Positions 1 through 5,194 of a stretch of 8,347 nt of DNA are shown one piece after another (within the stretch, counting starts at the first letter, position 1; each line of letters starts with the position of its first letter). Under the pieces are notes generated by a model. It did not search any database, had not been told where the DNA came from, and saw only the letters and a program-made list of their open reading frames with translations. A program made the position numbers and the translations under genes. Source of the stretch: Phyllobacteriaceae bacterium (GTDB taxonomy: Bacteria; Pseudomonadota; Alphaproteobacteria; Rhizobiales; Devosiaceae); NCBI GenBank assembly GCA_012799265.1, contig JAAZLP010000337.1, positions 1 through 8,347 of the forward strand, in the 5' to 3' direction.

Positions 1-133
1 ATGAACGAGGTCAGCGGCGATGGAGATGCCGAATTGATGTCAGACGGCTCCATCGCCATCACCTTCGCCTATCACCACGGCGACGAAGCCATCCTCAAAG
101 CTATCCGGCAGACTTTTTCAACGGCCTTGCTAG
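1..133 (+). CDS. Possible 3' end of an unidentified plus-strand gene (partial, perhaps frameshifted)
   Basis: Frame 1 is open from the left edge and has coding-like composition (mostly G or C at third positions) for about 40 codons. It gives an acidic stretch, GDGDAELMSDGSIAITFAYH, then HHGDEAILKAI. I do not firmly recognise the family; it resembles the C-terminal end of small rhizobial hypothetical proteins, but that is memory and not a search. As written, the frame does not stop and runs to 591, antisense across the whole response regulator gene, which is unlikely to be real. Removing one T from the TT at 126-127 would place a TAG stop at 131-133, sharing the palindrome CTAG (130-133) with the stop of the opposing gene. 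I therefore put the probable end there. The ATG at 1-3 need not be the start, because the gene may begin outside the window. Confidence 0.35.
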
Positions 134-537
134 ACGACGGCGTATTCTTCTGCGGCTGGCCGCAACACCCTCTGCACGATCCGTCTCAGCTGTTCCTGCG
201 AAAACGGCTTGCTGATGACGTCATTGACGCCGAGCAGTTTCGCCCGCTGCAGGTTCTCGCGATTGGCATAGGCCGTCATCAGGATGACCGGCGTCATCGA
301 GCGCTGCCCCAGCCGGGCGTCCCGCAGCACCTGCATGACACCCGCGCCGTTGATGTCGGGCATGTACCAATCCATCAGGACGAGACCAAACGGCGCCTCG
401 AGCAGACTGAGGATCGCTTCTGCGCCACCCGCCGCCTGAACCACGTCCACGGCCCCGATCTGCCGGAGCAGGGTCGTGCAGATGGCGCGCGAATACGCGT
501 CATCATCCACCACCAGTGCCCGGAAATGCAGGTCCAT
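130..537 (-). CDS. Stand-alone CheY-like response regulator
   Basis: This is a 135-residue single receiver domain with no output domain, typical of CheY/DivK-type regulators that act by protein-protein contact. All expected receiver residues are visible: the acidic pocket D11-D12 after a hydrophobic strand (ALVVDDD), phospho-acceptor D56 in LVLMDWYMP, the switch threonine T88 in ILMTAY, and K110-P111 in ISKPF. It should be phosphorylated by a histidine kinase, but no kinase lies in the window, so the pathway is unknown. The ATG at 537 fits the start of the domain; the upstream Shine-Dalgarno match is weak (GGGAC). Two copies of a 9-base direct repeat sit 15-44 bases upstream of the start. The gene ends at a CTAG shared with the presumed converging gene on the left. 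Domain identity is certain; the biological process is not inferable. Confidence 0.9.
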   Translation of the reverse strand: MDLHFRALVVDDDAYSRAICTTLLRQIGAVDVVQAAGGAEAILSLLEAPFGLVLMDWYMPDINGAGVMQVLRDARLGQRSMTPVILMTAYANRENLQRAKLLGVNDVISKPFSQEQLRRIVQRVLRPAAEEYAVV

Positions 538-551
538 CGTCAGGTCCCGTT

Positions 552-581
552 CAAATTCCGTTCATCTTGGGCCAAATTCCG
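552..581. repeat. 9-base direct repeat, 21-base period, upstream of the response regulator
   Basis: CAAATTCCG occurs at 552-560 and again at 573-581, a start-to-start distance of 21 bases, about two helical turns. On the minus strand it reads CGGAATTTG twice, just upstream of the response regulator start at 537. The spacing would put both copies on the same DNA face, as expected for tandem binding sites of an activator or repressor. No experimental site is known to me with this exact sequence. Confidence 0.45.
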
Positions 582-684
582 ACGGTGGTAATCGGGTTCT
601 CTACGCACGTGACGACCCGTAGTCGGCCCGCGTTGCATCCGCGCAACATCCTGCAGGAAGTGCGACAAGCTGCCACATCCGCGC

Positions 685-713
685 TTGCGGCTCACACGCC
701 CGTGAGCTATCCA
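685..713 (+). promoter_or_regulatory. Promoter-like -35/-10 pair with a palindromic spacer
   Basis: TTGCGG (685-690) and TATCCA (708-713) are separated by exactly 17 bases, a sigma-70-type layout. The spacer holds an inverted repeat, GCTCAC (690-695) and GTGAGC (702-707), with perfect 6-base arms and a 6-base gap. That arrangement would suit an operator between the promoter elements. A strong ribosome binding site and ATG follow at 736-751, so the element probably drives the small ORF at 749. Confidence 0.4.
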
Positions 714-748
714 ACCCGCGTTCGCAACGCCAACCGAGGGAGGCACAC

Positions 749-808
749 ATGACCAAATTGCTGTCCCGCCGCTCGGGTCCTACCTGGCTTCATCACCGCC
801 GCGGCTAA
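749..808 (+). CDS. Very small ORF (19 codons) with a strong ribosome binding site
   Basis: GAGGGAGG (736-743) lies 5 bases before ATG at 749, one of the best Shine-Dalgarno matches in the window. As written the ORF encodes only MTKLLSRRSGPTWLHHRRG. If one G of the GGG at 775-777 were absent, the frame would continue to TGA at 867-869. It would then give a more protein-like ~38-residue product ending near FGPIRPANLQLQT. Either the gene is a genuine tiny basic peptide or leader, or it is a frameshifted (or mis-sequenced) small protein gene. A promoter-like element stands at 685-713, and the DUF1127-like gene begins ~70 bases after the extended frame ends. Function unknown. Confidence 0.35.
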   Translation: MTKLLSRRSGPTWLHHRRG

Positions 809-936
809 TGCCCGGCAAGCGATGACCTTCGGCCCCATCCGGCCGGCGAACCTTCAACTCCAAACCTGACGTGCAAAATCCGGGTCGCTCTACGTCCTGA
901 TTCTGCTCATCTTTTTCAAAACAGAGGCCGGTCGGC

Positions 937-1221
937 ATGCGCCCGCCGGAAAAACAAATGTCTTCGAACATCATCGAAGAGCGCAGCCTGATTCTGCGTC
1001 TCGAATTTTCAATCGCCGACGCCGTCCGCCATCGCGGCCTGCGCAGCGTCCTCGTCGCGGCCCTCAAGGCATGGTGGGATCAGCGGCCACCAAACTACGC
1101 CGATGTCCCTTCCTATCTGCGGGAAGACGTGGGCCTGCCACCTGAAAACGAGCCGCTGATATGGTACTCCTCGCCCCCGCTGGCCGCCGTTCCCAGTCTC
1201 CGGCACAGGAGACGACATTGA
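937..1221 (+). CDS. Small DUF1127-like protein
   Basis: The ORF encodes a 94-residue basic protein of unknown function. The segment from about residue 37 to 71 (VLVAALKAWWDQR, then VPSYLREDVGLPPEN) resembles the short DUF1127 type common in alphaproteobacteria, where an arginine-rich helix precedes an L-x-x-D-[IV]-G-L motif. Some DUF1127 proteins take part in RNA turnover or stress and nutrient responses, but function here cannot be assigned. The start at 937 is favoured by AGAGG at 923-927 with 9-base spacing; an in-frame ATG at 958 (87 residues) is an alternative with a weaker signal. The last ~20 residues (PPLAAVPSLRHRRRH) look less conserved. A strong hairpin lies just after the stop and separates the gene from hisS. 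Coding status is likely; the family call is tentative. Confidence 0.55.
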   Translation: MRPPEKQMSSNIIEERSLILRLEFSIADAVRHRGLRSVLVAALKAWWDQRPPNYADVPSYLREDVGLPPENEPLIWYSSPPLAAVPSLRHRRRH

Positions 1222-1224
1222 TAA

Positions 1225-1260
1225 TGAAGGGCGGCCGGGCACCCCCGGCCGCCGACTTCA
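1225..1260 (+). terminator. Strong GC-rich hairpin between the DUF1127-like gene and hisS
   Basis: GGCGGCCGGG (1230-1239) pairs perfectly with CCCGGCCGCC (1244-1253) around the 4-base loop CACC. TGAAG (1225-1229) and CTTCA (1256-1260) extend the stem outside a 2-base bulge. There is no T-run on either side, so it is not a canonical intrinsic terminator. It could still end or stabilise the upstream transcript, or act with Rho. Its position, four bases after the stop at 1221 and before the hisS promoter candidate, favours a 3'-end role. Confidence 0.5.
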
Positions 1261-1262
1261 AC

Positions 1263-1301
1263 CCAAGTCCTGTTGTCTCCACTTGGCCAATCGTCTAGGA
1301 A
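1263..1301 (+). promoter_or_regulatory. Candidate hisS operon promoter with overlapping inverted repeat
   Basis: TTGTCT (1273-1278) and TAGGAA (1296-1301) lie 17 bases apart, a weak sigma-70-like pair that would start transcription near 1308 and leave a leader of about 20 bases. An inverted repeat CCAAGT (1263-1268)/ACTTGG (1281-1286) with a 12-base gap is centred on the -35 element, where a repressor could block polymerase. No T-box, His-leader peptide or attenuator is visible between here and hisS, so control, if any, would act at initiation. Confidence 0.35.
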
Positions 1302-1326
1302 CGGGCCGAATTCCCAAGGGTCCGCC

Positions 1327-2826
1327 ATGTCCGAAAAGACCAAGCTCATCAACGCTCGCCTGCCGCGCGGTTTCGAAGATCGCACGCCAGGCGAAATCGC
1401 CGCCGTCGGTGCCATGATCGACAAGATCAAGGCTGTCTATGAGCGCTATGGCTTCGATCCGGTGGAAACCCCGCTGTTCGAATATACCGAAACGCTCGGT
1501 AAATTCCTGCCGGACACCGACCGTCCGAACGCCGGTGTCTTCTCGCTGCAGGACGATGACGAGCAGTGGATGAGCCTCCGCTACGATCTCACCGCGCCAC
1601 TCGCCCGCTATTTCGCCGAGAACTTTGAAACCCTGCCCAAGCCCTACCGCTCCTATCGGCAGGGCTATGTGTTCCGTAATGAGAAGCCGGGCCCGGGCCG
1701 CTTCCGCCAGTTCATGCAGTTCGACGCCGACACCGTCGGGGCGTCCGGCCCCGAGTCGGATGCTGAAATCTGCATGATGATGGCCGACGTGATGGATGCG
1801 CTGGGCCTCGAGGGCAAGTACGTCGTGCGCGTCAACAATCGCAAGGTTCTCGACGGCGTGCTCGCCACCGCTGGCGTCACCAGCGACGAGCAGAAACTCA
1901 CCGTTCTGCGCGCCGTGGACAAGCTGGACAAGTTCGGCCCCGAAGGCGTGCGCCTGCTCCTCGGCGCTGGCCGCAAGGACGAGAGCGGCGATTTCACCAA
2001 GGGCGCCGGTCTCACCGAAGCCCAGATCGAACCGATCATCGCCTATACCGAAAGCGGTGTTCCTGCGCCCGGCGTGGAACGTGGCAGCAATGAGCATGTG
2101 ATCGCCACCATCAACACCCTGACCGGCCTCATTGGCGGTTCCGAATCCGGTCTGGCTGGTGTTCAGGAACTAGCCTCCATCTTCGGTCTCGTCAGCGCTG
2201 CCGGTTTTGGCGGCAAGGTGATCCTTGACCCCTCCGTCGTGCGCGGCCTCGAATATTACACTGGCCCGGTTTTCGAGATTGAACTGACCTTCAAGGTCCA
2301 GAACGAGAAGGGCCAGGACGTGGTCTTTGGCTCCGTCGGCGGCGGTGGTCGTTATGACGGTCTCGTCTCCCGTTTCCGTCGCGAACCCGTTCCGGCCACA
2401 GGTTTTTCCATCGGCGTTTCGCGTCTTGCCAATGCGCTGAAGCTGACCGGCAATCTCGGCGCCACCGAGCCCGCTGGGCCTGTCGTGGTCCTCGTCATGG
2501 ACAAGGACCAGACCCCGTCCTACCAGGCCATGGTCTCCGAACTGCGCAAGGCCGGCATCCGTGCCGAAATGTTCCTGGGCAATACCAAGAACTTCGGCAA
2601 ACAGGTTGCCTACGCCGACAAGCGCAACTCCCCCGCCGTCATCATCGAAGGTAGCCAGGAGCGCGAGCAGGGCATGGTCCAGATCAAGGACCTGATCGCC
2701 GGTAAGCAGGCCGCCCAGGCCATCACCGACAACGCCGAATGGAAAGCCGCACGACCCGGCCAGTTCGAGGTCAAGCGTGAAGATCTGGTCTCTGCCATCC
2801 AGAAACTGCTGAGCGAGCAGGGCTGA
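1327..2826 (+). CDS. hisS: Histidyl-tRNA synthetase
   Basis: This class II aminoacyl-tRNA synthetase charges tRNA-His with histidine using ATP in the cytoplasm. The 499-residue product shows LRYDLTAPLAR (R85-Y86-D87), motif 2 with the loop YVFRNEKPGPGRFRQF (residues 114-129), the histidine-binding motif RGLEYYTG (306-313), the glycine-rich GGGGRYDGL (338-346), and motif 3 in ATGFSIGVSRL (357-367). A C-terminal anticodon-binding domain covers about residues 385-499. It is longer than the ~425-residue E. coli enzyme, and its motif 2 loop is of the type seen in alphaproteobacteria and eukaryotes. The ATG at 1327 is chosen because AAGGG (1316-1320) lies 6 bases upstream and the protein then begins in the usual place; an upstream in-frame start at 1273 lies inside the promoter candidate. 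hisZ follows after 34 bases. Confidence 0.96.
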   Translation: MSEKTKLINARLPRGFEDRTPGEIAAVGAMIDKIKAVYERYGFDPVETPLFEYTETLGKFLPDTDRPNAGVFSLQDDDEQWMSLRYDLTAPLARYFAENFETLPKPYRSYRQGYVFRNEKPGPGRFRQFMQFDADTVGASGPESDAEICMMMADVMDALGLEGKYVVRVNNRKVLDGVLATAGVTSDEQKLTVLRAVDKLDKFGPEGVRLLLGAGRKDESGDFTKGAGLTEAQIEPIIAYTESGVPAPGVERGSNEHVIATINTLTGLIGGSESGLAGVQELASIFGLVSAAGFGGKVILDPSVVRGLEYYTGPVFEIELTFKVQNEKGQDVVFGSVGGGGRYDGLVSRFRREPVPATGFSIGVSRLANALKLTGNLGATEPAGPVVVLVMDKDQTPSYQAMVSELRKAGIRAEMFLGNTKNFGKQVAYADKRNSPAVIIEGSQEREQGMVQIKDLIAGKQAAQAITDNAEWKAARPGQFEVKREDLVSAIQKLLSEQG

Positions 2827-2864
2827 TGGACGTCGCTTCGCTGCAGATCGAAGGTGTGGCATGA
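2826..2864 (+). CDS. 12-codon ORF bridging hisS and hisZ (possible coupling cistron)
   Basis: ATG at 2826-2828 overlaps the hisS stop (TGATG). The frame encodes MDVASLQIEGVA and ends at TGA 2862-2864, overlapping the hisZ ATG at 2861 (ATGA). The ORF therefore fills the gap exactly with a stop/start overlap at both ends. It also covers the hisZ Shine-Dalgarno sequence GAAGG (2850-2854). It may serve only to pass ribosomes from hisS to hisZ, or it may be chance. The peptide itself is unlikely to have a role. Confidence 0.25.
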   Translation: MDVASLQIEGVA

Positions 2865-3925
2865 CCAACGCCGCCTATCGCCGTTCCCAGTTGGAGACGC
2901 TGGTTGAAGCCCAGGGCGGGTGCCGTGCCACGCCGCCACTCCTGCTGGCGGCAGCACCTTACTTCGATCTTGCGGGCGAGGAATTCGGTCGTCGCCTGCT
3001 GCTGACCACCGATGCGCTCGGCAATGAATATTGCCTCCGTCCCGATTTCACCCTGCCGATCGCCGAGGATTACATCGCCGAAGGCACGCGTGAGCCGGCT
3101 GCCTTTTCCTATCTCGGACCGATCTTCCGCCAGCGCGAAAATGGCCCGGCTGAGTTCGATCAGGCCGGCATTGAACTGCTGGCCCAGCCCGACGGCGATA
3201 TCGCGCTGGATCAGGTGCTGACCTTTGCGCGCGCCGTGCTCTCGCTCTATGGCGTGACGCCCAATGTCCGCCTCGGTGGTGTCGGTCTTTTCGAAGCGCT
3301 GCTGCAGCAGGCAGACATGCCCGACGCCTGGCGCTCGCGCATTCGCCATCGCTTCGGTCATACCGCAGCCATGGATCGTCTGCTCACCCGGCTCGAAAAG
3401 TCCCCCGAACAGCCCCGCAGCGAACAGCCCAGCCGCGACGAACTCATCGAGGACGTGACCGCGCGCATGGTTTCTGCCGGCCTCAGCCTTTCCGAAGGGC
3501 GTACCCCGGCCGAAATCGCTGACCGCTATCTGGAGCAGCAGGCCCTCGACGCCGCGCATATCCCGCCGGCTACACTGAAGCTCCTCCGAGATTATCTCGC
3601 CATCAAGGGTGATGCTCTCTCCGCCCTGCGGCAGATCGAAGAGCTGGGCGAAAAGCATAAGCTCTTCCTTGGTGCGCCTATCCGCACCATTCGCCGACAT
3701 CTAGACGGCCTGGGCGAAGCCCGCGTCTCCTTTGACGCCAGCTTCTCGCCGCGCCTCGATTATTACACCGGCATCGTCTTTGAAATGCGCGGGCAGGGGG
3801 ACACGGTTCTGGCCTCCGGTGGCCAATATGATCGCCTGCTCGAACGTCTCGGCGCCAAGGCACCGATTGCTGCCTCCGGCTGCGCCCTCTGGGTCGACCG
3901 TCTTGAAGCGGAGTGGCCGAAATGA
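2861..3925 (+). CDS. hisZ: ATP phosphoribosyltransferase regulatory subunit
   Basis: HisZ is a catalytically inactive paralogue of the HisRS core that forms a complex with short-form HisG. It is needed for activity and for feedback inhibition by histidine at the first step of histidine synthesis. The 354-residue product has class II synthetase-like segments, CLRPDFTLPIAEDYI (residues 58-72), FRQRENGPAEFDQAGIELL (89-107), and the C-terminal RLDYYTGIVFE (298-308) followed by ASGGQYDRLLERLG. It lacks the anticodon-binding domain, as expected. GAAGG (2850-2854) lies 6 bases before ATG 2861. The stop overlaps hisG (ATGA at 3922-3925), so the two subunits are probably translationally coupled for stoichiometric assembly. 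A hydrophilic stretch rich in E, P, S and Q around residues 183-197 looks like a variable surface insertion. Confidence 0.93.
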   Translation: MTNAAYRRSQLETLVEAQGGCRATPPLLLAAAPYFDLAGEEFGRRLLLTTDALGNEYCLRPDFTLPIAEDYIAEGTREPAAFSYLGPIFRQRENGPAEFDQAGIELLAQPDGDIALDQVLTFARAVLSLYGVTPNVRLGGVGLFEALLQQADMPDAWRSRIRHRFGHTAAMDRLLTRLEKSPEQPRSEQPSRDELIEDVTARMVSAGLSLSEGRTPAEIADRYLEQQALDAAHIPPATLKLLRDYLAIKGDALSALRQIEELGEKHKLFLGAPIRTIRRHLDGLGEARVSFDASFSPRLDYYTGIVFEMRGQGDTVLASGGQYDRLLERLGAKAPIAASGCALWVDRLEAEWPK

Positions 3926-4629
3926 CCTCCATCACGCTTGCCGTCCCCTCCAAGGGACGCCTTGAAGAAATGACCCGCGACTGGTTTGCCCAGCGCGGCC
4001 TTACCATCACCCGCCCCGGCGGCTCCCGATCCTATCTCGGCGCCATTGATGGCGTTCCGGACGTGACAGTGCGCTTCTACCCGGCCTCCGAGATTGCCCG
4101 CGAGCTCATGCGCGGCAATATCGATCTGGGCGTGACCGGTCGAGATCTCATCCACGAGACCAGCGAATCCGGCCCCGCTGCCGTCGACTTCGCCCACGAT
4201 CTCGGTTTCGGCCATGCCGATGTCGTCGTCGCCGTGCCCGAGGCTTGGATCGACGTCACCCACATGCATGATCTGGCCGATGTCGCCTCCGATTTCCGCT
4301 CCCGTCACGGGCGCTGGATGCGCATCGCCACCAAGTACATCACCATCACCCGCCAGCATTTCGCCCGCGCCGGCATTGCGGAATACCGCATTGTCGAAAG
4401 CCTCGGCGCCACCGAAGCCGCTCCGGCTTCCGGCGTTGCCGATATTGTCGTCGACATCACCTCGACCGGCTCGACGCTGGCGGCCAATGGCCTGCGCGTG
4501 CTCGATGACGGCGTGATGCTGAAAAGCGAAGCCAACCTCATTGTCTCAAAGGTGGCTGACTGGTCGCAAGAACGCCGCGCCACCCTGGACGCCTTGCTGG
4601 CTCGCCTGGGGAACCGAGCGTGGAGCTAG
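3922..4629 (+). CDS. hisG: ATP phosphoribosyltransferase, short form, catalytic subunit
   Basis: HisG joins ATP and phosphoribosyl pyrophosphate to make N1-(5-phosphoribosyl)-ATP, the first committed step of histidine synthesis. The 235-residue length is that of the short form, which lacks the C-terminal regulatory domain and needs HisZ, encoded just upstream. The N-terminus carries AVPSKGRLEE (residues 7-16). Next come GVTGRDLI and the PRPP-binding loop DIVVDITSTGSTLAANGL (174-191). The ATG at 3922 has GGAG (3910-3913) 8 bases upstream and overlaps the hisZ stop as ATGA; a GTG at 3913 would add three residues and is less likely. The 3' end overlaps the next small gene by 10 bases. Regulation is expected to be through histidine acting on the HisZ-HisG complex. 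Confidence 0.95.
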   Translation: MTSITLAVPSKGRLEEMTRDWFAQRGLTITRPGGSRSYLGAIDGVPDVTVRFYPASEIARELMRGNIDLGVTGRDLIHETSESGPAAVDFAHDLGFGHADVVVAVPEAWIDVTHMHDLADVASDFRSRHGRWMRIATKYITITRQHFARAGIAEYRIVESLGATEAAPASGVADIVVDITSTGSTLAANGLRVLDDGVMLKSEANLIVSKVADWSQERRATLDALLARLGNRAWS

Positions 4630-4808
4630 CAGTCGTCCTCGTGATGGTTCTGATCGGCACGGGCGCCATTGTCTATGCCGGCATGCGCACGCCGACTGGC
4701 AAGGCGACCCGGTCTGATACGGATGGGGCCGCTCCCGTGGTCGCGCCGATGCAGAACGATGCGGACGGTGCTTCCGGAGATGGCTCTGCCGACGGCGGCG
4801 CAGCTTAA
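4620..4808 (+). CDS. Small single-pass membrane protein of unknown function
   Basis: A 62-residue ORF starts with GTG at 4620, inside the end of hisG, with GGGGAA (4608-4613) 6 bases upstream. Residues 3-21 (LAVVLVMVLIGTGAIVYAG) form one clear transmembrane helix. After a short basic segment (residues 22-31), the tail from about residue 32 to 62 is rich in D, G, A and S and probably disordered. There are no recognisable motifs and no family I can name. The strong ribosome binding site and 10-base overlap make it the last gene of the his operon in expression, but nothing ties it to histidine metabolism. Its TAA stop overlaps the stop of the convergent GtrA gene at TTAA (4805-4808). Coding is likely; function unknown. 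Confidence 0.6.
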   Translation: MELAVVLVMVLIGTGAIVYAGMRTPTGKATRSDTDGAAPVVAPMQNDADGASGDGSADGGAA

Positions 4809-5194
4809 CGCTCTGACCTGAACACCAGCCAGTTGGCTGCGGCCAGATTTGTCCCCATCCCGGCAATGCTTCCCGCGGCCACCGCGAGGGTCAGTGCGAG
4901 CGGGCTTTGCCCTGCCAGCGTGACAACCAGCGCGTAGGCCAGCCCGTTCATCGCCGCTCCGGGCAGCATGGCGAAGAGATAGCGCAGGAATTCCGCCCGC
5001 TTGCCGGTGCCCGACGTCCGGTCGGAGAAGGCAAAGTTGCGGTTGATCACCCAGGTCGTGAGCACGGCTGCCACAAAGGACACGAGCCGCCCCCAGAAGG
5101 GACCGAAAACCCCGCTGACAAGCAGCAGGACGCCCGCATCGACGAGAAAGCCGATTGCTCCGGCAACGGCAAAGGGCAGGATGCGTCTCTTCAC
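4805..5194 (-). CDS. GtrA-family membrane protein
   Basis: This 129-residue protein has four predicted transmembrane helices (about residues 7-29, 35-53, 70-93 and 97-120) and the family hallmarks GAIGFLVDAG (12-21) and NRNFAF (51-56), matching the GtrA type. Family members are thought to move or help present polyprenyl-phosphate-linked sugars across the inner membrane for glycan modification, as in O-antigen glucosylation. It starts with GTG at 5194, overlapping the TGA of the upstream glycosyltransferase (GTGA), so the two are probably translated together. It likely presents the lipid-linked sugar made by that enzyme. Its stop overlaps that of the convergent small gene. Which sugar and which glycan are unknown. 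Confidence 0.88.
   Translation of the reverse strand: MKRRILPFAVAGAIGFLVDAGVLLLVSGVFGPFWGRLVSFVAAVLTTWVINRNFAFSDRTSGTGKRAEFLRYLFAMLPGAAMNGLAYALVVTLAGQSPLALTLAVAAGSIAGMGTNLAAANWLVFRSER

Larger units (their letters stand above)
538..748. other. Intergenic region with direct repeat and promoter-like element
   Basis: I see no convincing gene here. Short open frames on both strands (516-752 plus, 540-746 minus) have unlikely compositions and look like chance. The region holds a 9-base direct repeat at 552-560 and 573-581, a small inverted repeat GTTGC (632-636)/GCAAC (643-647), and a promoter-like element at 685-713 leading to the small ORF at 749. It must also contain the promoter of the response regulator; the best minus-strand guess (GCGCAA at 641-646 read as TTGCGC) has no good -10 partner. 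Confidence 0.5.

Noticed and set aside
780..1067. A 95-codon minus-strand frame upstream of and over the DUF1127-like gene
   Set aside because: No ribosome binding site or family features; the plus-strand gene is better supported.
1258..2097. A 279-codon open frame antisense to hisS
   Set aside because: It mirrors hisS codon bias (GC-rich third positions suppress stops on the opposite strand) and shows no domain; hisS is certain.
2771..3700. A 309-codon antisense frame across hisZ (and one of 232 codons at 2170-2868)
   Set aside because: Both are fully covered by well-supported hisS and hisZ and have no recognisable motifs.
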